From the NCBI RefSeq assembly GCF_005116675.2, contig NZ_CP050699.1, positions 3,619,001 to 3,683,000 on the forward strand: a stretch of DNA of 64,000 bases. Direction: 5' to 3'. This stretch comes from Desulfosediminicola ganghwensis. GTDB lineage: Bacteria; Desulfobacterota; Desulfobulbia; Desulfobulbales; Desulfocapsaceae. Shown here piece by piece: positions 35,076 to 43,600 of this stretch (its first letter is position 1; the number at the start of each line of letters is the position of its first letter). A program made the position numbers and the translations under genes. Under the pieces are notes generated by a model that saw nothing but the letters and a program-made list of their open reading frames with translations, was not told where the DNA came from and searched no databases.

Positions 35076-37586
35076 TCAGGTTGCCCTGAACATTCTCAGC
35101 CTGAGCGCGTTGGTTACCACAGAAACAGAACTCATAGCCATGGCAGCCCCTGCAATCATAGGGTTGAGAGCCGGTCCCCCAAATATATAGAGTAATCCTG
35201 CAGCAATCGGAATCCCTGTGACATTGAAGGCAAATGCCCAAAACAGGTTCTGCCTGATGTTGTTCATCACAGCCCTGGAAAGTAATAGGGCTGTTCTCAC
35301 TCCCTGCAAATCTCCCTTCATCAGCACGATATCACCTGATTCAATGGCGATATCTATGCCTGTTCCCATGGCTATCCCGACATCGGCCTGGGCCAGTGCA
35401 GGCGCATCATTGATGCCATCGCCTACCATGGCGACTTTCATGCCCCGCTTTTGCAGATCCTGTACAGCTATAGATTTCTGGTCCGGTAATACTCCTGCTA
35501 TAACTTCATCAATGCCGACTTTACCGGCAATATTCTTTGCGGTTTTCAACTGATCACCAGTTAGCATGACGACACGTTTATTCAACGCCCGTAGCGCTTC
35601 GACAGTTTTTGCACTTTCAGTTTTCAACTGATCTGCGACTGCCACAACTCCGGCGAATTTTTCATTTATACTAATATATAGTACTGTTGCACCAGATTCC
35701 TCCAGCGAATGAATTTCCGTATCAAAACTCTCTACACGGGTAAGCCGCTCCCTTAAGAATTCCTTATTACCAATCAGGACCTTGTGTGATTCCTCATCAA
35801 TTACAACTTCAGCACTAATCCCTCGACCCTGGAATGGAGTAAAGGAGGCTGGTTGAACCAAATCAATACCGGTATCTACTGCTTTTCTTACGATAGCAGC
35901 AGCTAAGGGGTGCTCTGACATCTGCTCGGCTGAAGCTACAAGGCGAATAAGTGTGCCCGCCGGCATTCCTGACACAGGTAATATCTCTGATACTTCAGGT
36001 TTTCCTTCTGTTAAAGTGCCTGTCTTATCAAAAACAACAGTATCAATTTTTTCTGCTCTCTCCAGGGCAGCGCCGCTTTTTACCAGTACCCCAAGTTGAG
36101 CCCCCCTGCCCATTCCGACCATGAGTGAGGTCGGAGTCGCAAGCCCCATGGCACATGGGCAGGCAATTACCAGTACGGCAATAAAAAAACGTAACGCTTG
36201 AGAGAAGTCGACACCGCCTATGAAATACCAGCTAAGCCCGGTTATAAGAGCAAATATCATAACCACTGGCACGAAATAGAGGCTTATTCTATCCGCCATG
36301 CTGGCGATGGGGGCTTTCGTCCCCTGGGCATCCCGTACCAGACGAACGATTCTGGCAAGCATAGTGCCCTCTCCGGTTTCTTCACATCGCAACTGCAAGA
36401 CACCTGTGGTATTTAACGTACCTCCGAAAACCTTGCTATCGAGGGCTTTAGATACTGGCATGGGCTCACCTGTGAGCATCGATTCATCGACCTTGCTCTT
36501 ACCAACCACTACAGTGCCATCAACCGGAATTCTCTCACCAGGTTTAACGAGGAGTACATCCCCGGGCTCGATCTCTTCAGCGGCGATTGTCCTGTATTTG
36601 CCATCAACAATCAGGGTGGCATTTTCTGGAGTCAGCTCAAGGAGTTGACGAATCGCATCGGAAGTGTGCGACTTGGATCTGTTTTCAAGATATTTACCTA
36701 AAGATACCAGAGTCAGTAAAATACCAGCTGATTCAAAATAGAGATCCATCGCCCGGGCCACGGCATCTATGCCCAGGCAAATCTCTATAAAATTCCAGAT
36801 TGAATATATTAGAGCTGCACCGGTGCCAACTGCGATAAGCGAATCCATATTCGGCACTTTACGTAAAAGAGCGGGAATACCTGTGAAATAGAAATTCCTG
36901 CCCAGCCAAACGATTGGCATAACCAGCAGCAGCTGAATAAGTGCGAAATTTACAGGTGATACCTGGGGAGCAATGATGGACGGCAGCCGCAACCCGACCA
37001 TTTCTCCCATGGAGATACAGAGTAAAGGAATTGCAAAAGCGAACATCATAATCAGCCGTCTTTTCATTTGGCTGAGTTGAGTTATCATCTCTTTGCGCTT
37101 TGTCTCATCAGACAATGAACCTGAGCTAACGATTTCAGCAGAAAAGCCTAATTTCTCAATAGTTTCCCGGATTGAGCGCACCTTAACCTTATTGCGATCC
37201 AATTCAAGCTTTGCCGTTTCTGTTGCGAGATTTACGGCAATTGACGTTACACCTGGGATTTGGCCCACAACTTTTTCAATTCTGCTTGAGCAAGCTGCGC
37301 AGTGCATGCCACCAATCTGCAGCAGGAGATCATCAGCTTTTTCCGAAGAAGGATCAGCCAATTCAAACCCAAGGGAAGCCACCCGCTCCTTCACATCATC
37401 GAACGCAAGTTCACTTTCATTCCAGCGCAGATCCAGTGTCTCTTCTGCGAGGTTTACTACAGCGCTATCAACTCCAGGCAAGCCACCGACTACACGCTCT
37501 ATTCGACTTGAGCATGCCGCACAATGCATTCCCTGCACCGGCACCTTGATATGTCTCAACTGCATGCCTGAACTCATCTCACTCAT
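35076..37586 (-). CDS. copA: Copper-translocating P1B-type ATPase
   Basis: 836 aa membrane pump exporting Cu(I). Two N-terminal heavy-metal-associated domains, each with [12 protein letters not shown] (residues ~15-80 and ~90-155), then eight membrane segments. The copper-transport motif [13 protein letters not shown] is in segment 6, the phosphorylated Asp in [13 protein letters not shown], the TGE loop in MLTGEPMPV, and the hinge [20 protein letters not shown]. The length is normal for a two-HMA form. It is divergent from a small copper chaperone gene across 111 bp that contains a perfect palindrome. Confidence 0.96.
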   Translation of the reverse strand: MSEMSSGMQLRHIKVPVQGMHCAACSSRIERVVGGLPGVDSAVVNLAEETLDLRWNESELAFDDVKERVASLGFELADPSSEKADDLLLQIGGMHCAACSSRIEKVVGQIPGVTSIAVNLATETAKLELDRNKVKVRSIRETIEKLGFSAEIVSSGSLSDETKRKEMITQLSQMKRRLIMMFAFAIPLLCISMGEMVGLRLPSIIAPQVSPVNFALIQLLLVMPIVWLGRNFYFTGIPALLRKVPNMDSLIAVGTGAALIYSIWNFIEICLGIDAVARAMDLYFESAGILLTLVSLGKYLENRSKSHTSDAIRQLLELTPENATLIVDGKYRTIAAEEIEPGDVLLVKPGERIPVDGTVVVGKSKVDESMLTGEPMPVSKALDSKVFGGTLNTTGVLQLRCEETGEGTMLARIVRLVRDAQGTKAPIASMADRISLYFVPVVMIFALITGLSWYFIGGVDFSQALRFFIAVLVIACPCAMGLATPTSLMVGMGRGAQLGVLVKSGAALERAEKIDTVVFDKTGTLTEGKPEVSEILPVSGMPAGTLIRLVASAEQMSEHPLAAAIVRKAVDTGIDLVQPASFTPFQGRGISAEVVIDEESHKVLIGNKEFLRERLTRVESFDTEIHSLEESGATVLYISINEKFAGVVAVADQLKTESAKTVEALRALNKRVVMLTGDQLKTAKNIAGKVGIDEVIAGVLPDQKSIAVQDLQKRGMKVAMVGDGINDAPALAQADVGIAMGTGIDIAIESGDIVLMKGDLQGVRTALLLSRAVMNNIRQNLFWAFAFNVTGIPIAAGLLYIFGGPALNPMIAGAAMAMSSVSVVTNALRLRMFRAT

Positions 37587-37649
37587 AAACCCACCTGAAT
37601 AACTATTCTCTTGATTTCTAAATTTCCAATCATTATGCTTCCCTTACCA

Positions 37650-37664
37650 TCCTACATTGTAGGA
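37650..37664. promoter_or_regulatory. Palindromic operator candidate between copA and copZ
   Basis: TCCTACA-T-TGTAGGA is a perfect 15-bp palindrome, 64 bp from the copA start and 33 bp from the copZ start. Its TACA/TGTA core resembles the copper-responsive 'cop box' but with one central base instead of two. A shared copper-sensing repressor or activator site is inference. Confidence 0.5.
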
Positions 37665-37697
37665 ATTAAAACATAATTCAATTTATCGAGGTGAACA

Positions 37698-37892
37698 ATG
37701 TCTACCGTTAAAATTAAGGGAATGAGTTGTAACCACTGCGTCAACTCTGTTCGTGAAGCTCTGGCTAAAATTCCTGATATCAAGGATATAACCATTGACC
37801 TTGAAGCAGGCGAAGCACAATATGCAGGAGAAGTCGATCCAGAGAGCGTAAAGCAAGCTATTGCCGCTATTGGCTTTGAGGTTGTTGAGTAA
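37698..37892 (+). CDS. copZ: Copper chaperone, heavy-metal-associated domain
   Basis: 64 aa, one ferredoxin-like HMA domain with the metal site KGMSCNHCVNSV (MxCxxC) and the usual beta-alpha-beta pattern ending AIAAIGFEVVE. Cytosolic carrier of Cu(I) handing it to the HMA domains of CopA. It is divergent from copA, has a strong RBS (ATCGAGGTGAACA), and is followed by a hairpin. Confidence 0.93.
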   Translation: MSTVKIKGMSCNHCVNSVREALAKIPDIKDITIDLEAGEAQYAGEVDPESVKQAIAAIGFEVVE

Positions 37893-37916
37893 CAGCTCTA
37901 TCGTGGCCAGGACTCT

Positions 37917-37960
37917 CTGAAGCCGGCAAAGTAGATCCCGGCTTCAGAAGCCACTCTGTT
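37917..37960 (+). terminator. Terminator after copZ
   Basis: CTGAAGCCGG (37917-37926) pairs with CCGGCTTCAG (37938-37947), GC-rich, followed after a few bases by a T-run (TGTTTTTTG). Confidence 0.7.
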
Positions 37961-38173
37961 TTTTGAACTTGAGCAACAACCTTTCAACGGAATACATGCT
38001 CCAGTAATCCAATATTGCTATTAATTTTTTTTACATCCCCACCCCGCCACTGACATATATCGTCACCAGACCTCTTACATTTTTTATCTTCTCCGCATCG
38101 TACAAGAACACCGTTTTCTTTTTAACTCCGGTGTTTTGTCCATAATCCTGCGGGATTCACTGATATTCTATCC

Positions 38174-38189
38174 AGGTATGGAATTTGCT
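38174..38189 (+). promoter_or_regulatory. Candidate sigma-54 promoter of minor-pilin operon 1
   Basis: AGGTATGGAATTTGCT has the -24 GG and -12 GC elements exactly 10 bp apart and a full TTGCT at -12. Expected transcription start is near 38200, about 30 bp upstream of the ATG at 38230, which supports that start for the first pilin gene. The NtrC-family regulator encoded at 47489-48883 is the likely activator. Confidence 0.5.
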
Positions 38190-38229
38190 CATTAAGAATA
38201 AATTCCATTTCAACCCTAACAGTGATGCC

Positions 38230-38763
38230 ATGAAGACATTAGATTTTTTCATTGTCCCAAATCAGAAGTCTCAACATGAAGCTGGATACACACTCATTGA
38301 AGTGCTCATGACCATTGCCATCTTCACTGTCCTTGTATCAATTGCCGTCCCAAGCTTTCTCCATTGGATGCCAGGCATCCGGTTGAAAGATGCATCCACC
38401 GCATTGCTCTCAGACATGTATCGTGCCAAGGCTGAGGCCATAAAAAGAAACCAGAACGTAGTCGTTCAGTTCTCAACCGTTAATTGCTCCCCTTCAGTTC
38501 CAGGCGGCCAGGGAAACTATCTGATATTTATTGATGAAAATGACAACAGCACCCTTGACGCTTCCGAAACCACCCTGCTCCAGAGATTCATGCCTGACGA
38601 GGTAGCGCTTTGTTCTGAAGATGAGACTTTTGGCGGTAACACCGGTTTTACCTCCCGAGGCTTTCCAATTGCTCTGAACACGGGTGATATTGTCCTGAAA
38701 AACACAGATGATCGGTCACATAAGGTCTCCCTTAATGCTGCCGGTAATATTTCACTTAATTAA
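38230..38763 (+). CDS. FimT/GspH-type minor pilin
   Basis: 177 aa from the ATG at 38230. A prepilin cleavage site (EAGYTLIEVLMTIAIFTVLV; cleavage after the Gly, +5 Glu present) follows a leader of ~34 residues. The GspH/FimT core includes LKDASTALLSDMYRAKAEAI-like helix and NGDIVLK-type C-terminal strands. Minor pseudopilin that helps prime type IV pilus assembly together with PilV/W/X/Y1. An open frame starts at 38185, but the predicted promoter lies across that start. First gene of a five-gene operon. Confidence 0.85.
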   Translation: MKTLDFFIVPNQKSQHEAGYTLIEVLMTIAIFTVLVSIAVPSFLHWMPGIRLKDASTALLSDMYRAKAEAIKRNQNVVVQFSTVNCSPSVPGGQGNYLIFIDENDNSTLDASETTLLQRFMPDEVALCSEDETFGGNTGFTSRGFPIALNTGDIVLKNTDDRSHKVSLNAAGNISLN

Positions 38764-38775
38764 TCAGCCGGTAAA

Positions 38776-39504
38776 ATGAGTACTCTAAAATCAATCAATA
38801 GATATCAGTCAACTGCACAGGATGGTTTCACTCTGGTCGAGCTGTTGATAGCTATGGTCGTATCTTCATTTGTGATCGCTGCAATCTATTCAGCCTACCA
38901 GGTTCAACAGCGCCAATATACCAATCAGACTCAGGTTGTTGAGATGCAGCAAAATCTCCGCGCCGCCATGCTCTTCATGGCTTCCGAAATCCGAATGGCA
39001 GGTTACGACCCACAGGGAACTGCCGGCGCAGGTTTTATCGAAGCAAGAACCAACAGAGTTCAGTTCACCAAAGACACAGTGAACAATTCCGGCACAACTA
39101 TGAGAGGCGATGGTGCACTCACTGGAACAATGGAAAACGTCTATTTCGGCTTCATACCTGCAGATGATACAGATAGTAACGGTATCATAGCGGATGGTGG
39201 TGCAGCGAAACTGGTTCTGAGTCAGGATAACGGTACCAACTATGAGGCAATTGCCGATAACATCTCAGCTATCGAGTTCAGCTATACCATGGTCGATGGT
39301 ACGATCTCCACGACCCCAACAGATTTGTCAAAAATTGCCTCAGTTACTGTTTCTATTCTCGCCCGCGCCAAAAATCCCGATCTTAAGTTCACTAACAACA
39401 TCAGCTACACCACGGGCAGCGGAAATTCATGGGGCCCGTACAATGATAACTTTCGCCGCCGTCTCTTAATTTCCAATATCACATGTAGAAATATGGGATT
39501 GTAA
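38776..39504 (+). CDS. pilW: PilW-like minor pilin
   Basis: 242 aa. A prepilin signal (QDGFTLVELLIAMVVSSFVI) with +5 Glu is followed by the PilW-type helix and spacer (QVVEMQQNLRAAMLFMASEI, RMAGYDPQG). The C-terminal half is a beta-rich domain (IEFSYTMVDG, KIASVTVSILARAK). PilW participates in the minor-pilin tip complex under PilY1. It lies 12 bp after the FimT-like gene and 2 bp before pilV, so the genes are coupled. Confidence 0.88.
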   Translation: MSTLKSINRYQSTAQDGFTLVELLIAMVVSSFVIAAIYSAYQVQQRQYTNQTQVVEMQQNLRAAMLFMASEIRMAGYDPQGTAGAGFIEARTNRVQFTKDTVNNSGTTMRGDGALTGTMENVYFGFIPADDTDSNGIIADGGAAKLVLSQDNGTNYEAIADNISAIEFSYTMVDGTISTTPTDLSKIASVTVSILARAKNPDLKFTNNISYTTGSGNSWGPYNDNFRRRLLISNITCRNMGL

Positions 39505-39506
39505 CA

Positions 39507-39977
39507 ATGCTTTTTTTTCTCTCTGACACCAAGTCAACAATGGATCAGGAGGGTTTTACACTCATCGAAACCCTGGTTGCAATGGCTGTGCTGGTCGTTG
39601 GCATATTTTCGCTCTATTCACTGCAAACAACCTCCGTGATTTACAATGCCAAAGCCAGCGGCATAACCACCTCATCCAACTGGGCTTCGGACCGCATTGA
39701 GCAACTCATAGCTCTGGATTATGAGCATAACGATCTGCTTGACGGCAACAACAACGGAGTGGGCGGTTTGAATGACCGGGGGACCGCAGCAGATGGGACT
39801 GCAGCTTCACCAGATGGTTATTACACCATCTCCTGGAACGTTGCCGATTATCTCACCCCAAACCCAAATGATTCTTCAGCTTCAACTCTCAAAACTATTA
39901 GGGTCATTGTCGAGCGAAACGAGTTTGGCAATAACCAGTCTGTTGTTTTCAACTACTACAAGCAGAAGATCTTCTGA
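39507..39977 (+). CDS. pilV: PilV-like minor pilin
   Basis: 156 aa. Prepilin motif DQEGFTLIETLVAMAVLVVG (+5 Glu), then LYSLQTTSVIYNAKASGITT and SNWASDRIEQLIAL, the PilV pattern. The mature domain contains a Gly/Asn/Asp-rich insert (LLDGNNNGVGGLNDRG) that may bind calcium. The start could be the ATG at 39507 or the internal Met just before DQEG (39540). It is followed 4 bp later by pilX. Confidence 0.87.
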   Translation: MLFFLSDTKSTMDQEGFTLIETLVAMAVLVVGIFSLYSLQTTSVIYNAKASGITTSSNWASDRIEQLIALDYEHNDLLDGNNNGVGGLNDRGTAADGTAASPDGYYTISWNVADYLTPNPNDSSASTLKTIRVIVERNEFGNNQSVVFNYYKQKIF

Positions 39978-39981
39978 TTCC

Positions 39982-40647
39982 ATGAAAATTTCTATCTATT
40001 CCAAACAACTTCTCAATCGTTCATCAGACGGCTACATCCTCATTGCAGCGCTCATGATCTTACTGGTGCTGACTCTCATCGGCATTGCCGGCAACCGCAA
40101 TACCACCACGGAATTGCAGGTAGCTGCCAATGATAAGGTCCATAGACAGACCTTTTATACCGCTGATGGCGGCACAGAATACGCCTCTGAACTTCTGGAA
40201 CAAAATATCGGTTGTATCGGTTTTACCAGCAATGGCACTTCAACCAATTGGCTCGATGATTCCAGTGGGCCTCTCGTCGTTGATAACTATATAGCTGTTG
40301 AAAACAGTTCGTTAAACTTCTGGCAAAACTCTATCGGCACCTGGTCTGACACGGGCTCTGATTACCCGAGTGATGACGACAGGGACCTCTTCTTCCCGCC
40401 TGACTACTCCGAAGGAGAGCCACACACAAATATCACCATAGAGGGTCGTTCTGATCTCACCGCCGGCAGCTCCATTATTATGGCGGCCGGCTATCTCGGT
40501 CTGGGCCGCAGCATGAGCTCAGGCGGGGTCACCCTCGAGTACGAAATCTACGCAAAACATATAGGCCAAAACAACAGTGAGAGCCTTATCCGGGTCGAGT
40601 GGCGGCATGTTGTTGGCCGTGAAGATCCATTCTGCACATATGATTGA
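39982..40647 (+). CDS. pilX: PilX-like minor pilin
   Basis: 221 aa from the ATG at 39982. The signal is PilX-like rather than classical: SSDGYILIAALMILLVLTLI, lacking the +5 Glu, which is usual for PilX. It is followed by NRNTTTELQVAANDKVHRQT and FYTADGGTEYASELL (the PilX A-G-E helix). A longer open frame starts at 39772 but overlaps pilV completely and has no RBS. PilX sits in the minor-pilin complex and contacts PilY1, encoded next after a 49 bp gap. Confidence 0.86.
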   Translation: MKISIYSKQLLNRSSDGYILIAALMILLVLTLIGIAGNRNTTTELQVAANDKVHRQTFYTADGGTEYASELLEQNIGCIGFTSNGTSTNWLDDSSGPLVVDNYIAVENSSLNFWQNSIGTWSDTGSDYPSDDDRDLFFPPDYSEGEPHTNITIEGRSDLTAGSSIIMAAGYLGLGRSMSSGGVTLEYEIYAKHIGQNNSESLIRVEWRHVVGREDPFCTYD

Positions 40648-40696
40648 TATTATTGCAAATTATTATATATAACGTTTTTATCTCGGAGGATTCAGT

Positions 40697-43600
40697 ATGA
40701 ATCACTTATTCAGGAGAAAAGCAGCAGCATGTCATCTTCTATTGCTTGCTTCTATCACCTTTACGCCTCTATCTCTGAACGCTTCGGTCTGTGGTGATGG
40801 TCTTGGAATGCCACCTTTTCTTTCTTCAGGAGCGAAGCCAAACCTGATGCTTGCCATTGACAACTCGGGAAGCATGCTGGATCTGGCCTATGTCAATAAC
40901 GTTGGTGAATGCTATGACAATGGTTTCGATGCAACACAGACCTACACCGGCCTTTATGAACCGAACACATGGTATGAATATGTACCAGGCCAGCCTCATT
41001 GGGTAAGTGGTACTTCATACACGGAAAACGACATTGTTTATTCTGACGGCGCGTTTTTTATTGCTAATTTAGTACATAAAGACCCAGATACCGGCCTACC
41101 ACTTCCCTCAACAGGCATTTCTATCAGTGAAGACGGTTCAGTGTACTGGCTGCCATTGCACTCAATAGCAGATTGGGAAAATGGCACATCATATGACAAT
41201 GGCAGCTTCGTTCGCTACGAGGATCAACTCTATTACACCACCAATGGTGGCACAGCCAACGGCACAACGATTGCTGACGATACTGGCGTAACCTGGGAAC
41301 CCAGAGATCACACCTGGTTGCCACAGACACCTTACCTGGCGAATGATATCGTTTCCTATAATGGCAAACTTTATCGCGCCACCAGTGGAGGAACTTCATC
41401 TGCTACTTCTCTCCATGACGACAGTGGCCTTACTTGGGACAGACTGAGCGAAGGACATTTTGAAGAGACAAATTTTGCCAGCATAAATGAGGCAACCACA
41501 CATTTCAGTACATCTGCCGGGAATGCCTACAGCAATGCCCATCTACTTGTTCATATTACTGAAGTGGAGGATACCGAAACATCCACATTACATCAATCAG
41601 GGGTCACCGCTTTTACTGCCACCGGTAATTTTCTCAATTGGGCATCTTCCTCTAAATTTGATATCCAGAAAAAAATTCTTACTGGCGGCAAGTTCGATCA
41701 AGATGAAGAGTTTCTTGTTAGTGAAGGCCGGGGCTGCTCCTCAAGAGGTTTTCTGAAAGAAATACCAGTGACCGGCCCGGCAGGTACCAACTCTGTCATT
41801 ACTTTTTCAATCTCTGGATTTAACGACGACAGCTGGATCGATACCACAGACGACACGACCAGAATTGCAATTCTGGGAATATCTGCAAAGGGGTTTATAG
41901 GTTCTGAACGGCAGCAGGCATGTAAGAACGCCGTGGATGAAATCAGTAAGGGAGCAGATGCCTCACAGGGCCAAACAAGTCAATATATTGACACATGTCT
42001 GGCTTATGATTCCCAAAACGGCATACTTGCTGCCTCAAATGCAGCATACAACCACTCGATCCACGCTTGCTGGTCCGCCGTAAAAAAAGGTTACACAGCT
42101 CCAAGTGACTTTGGCAACCTCAGCGAAATTTATAATGCCTGTGACGGCATTTATGCAAATGGTGTAACTCCACCAACAATCAGCCATTCAGACAGCGGCT
42201 ATATGTGCTACGGCGTTTATAACGAATCGACAATTGATACCGCACGCAAAGGGTACGTCGGCCGCTGCTATGAACCGGAAATTGGTGAGGGTTGTTCAAA
42301 AAAAGCATGCACCTCAAGCGATGACAACGTTGATGGCAATCCTGCTATAAAATGCTTTGAAAACGTACTCTATGAATGTACAGGCAACTACCAGGCGAAT
42401 AAAGACGCCTGCAACAAAGAATGGGCCGTCATCTGGGTCGACGATTCCGGGAATTCCTGTACACCAACCTCATCACAACCTGCTCAATGGACTGACGACT
42501 TTAACCCTAACTCTGCCGATGAGTGCGTTCAGGAAGCAATGTGGGATTACTGTCAATCCATTACTTTACCAGAGGTTATCGACCCGTCTGATGAAATATT
42601 CAACAGCGGAGAAACATGGGGATTACCTGGTTCACTGGTTGACTCTGGCGTTATAGCTATGTTCGGAACTGATAGCCCGCTCATCGTTATGAAGGGTTAT
42701 CTCAAGACGACAGAAAAGCCAGAAGGGCTTTTGCATGAGGTCGCTGGAGATCTGCGTCTTGGCGCTATGGCCTTTGCTGATAATGGTGCCTTAACTGAAT
42801 GTGAAATTGCCAATAATGCAATCTCCACAGACCCGAATAAACTCACCGACCCGATTATCAAATATTGTCCAGCGGAAAACAGAGACGGTGCAGAAATAAT
42901 TGCCCGGATAAGCGACGGGGACACCATATCCATCTCGACAGGCAACAAACACGTTGAGGATCTATCCACTGCCATTAACAATATCAAAGCTACTGCCTGG
43001 ACGCCATTGGCTGAAGGCATTTACAATGCTTTGGGATATTACGGTCAGAACGATTCCTTTCGCCTGGATGCCAGAGATTTTCTTCTTGAGACTGAAGATT
43101 CAGCCTGGGAAGATCCTGTGCAGTATTGGTGTCAGGAAAACTATGTCCTGTTTATAACCGAGGGCGCTTCAACAGCTGATATCCATAACGATGTTGCTGG
43201 CCTTGTAAATACAATGCCAGCAACCTTTGCCAATGCAGGTTACTCTGTAGCAAACGATGGCGAGTGCACAAGTGGGCAGCTCTATGGTTCGACCTATCTT
43301 GACGATGTCGTTTATTACGGCAAGAATGCGCCGGTCACCTCTCTCTACACCACCCCGGCCGAGAGCCCGGGGCAATTAGCCAGCGACGACGGCATACTGT
43401 ATGACAAGCGTAATGTTACCTCATACTTCGTTGTGGCCGGTGTACCTCGTGATGATGATTCGAAAAATGATTGTAATCCTGCAGTGCTTATGCAGAAAGC
43501 TGCCGATAATGCAGGTACGACCCTGTACACCGGGGAAGACCCTGGAATGCTTGAGTCGAACTTAAGGACAGCGCTATCAGACATTCTCTTCCGCGCCTCG

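Noticed and set aside
38185-38229. Longer start for the first fimT-like gene
   Set aside because: The predicted sigma-54 promoter spans this start, so transcripts would begin downstream of it.
39772-39981. Upstream extension of pilX
   Set aside because: Overlaps pilV in another frame; the ATG at 39982 directly precedes the pilin-type helix.
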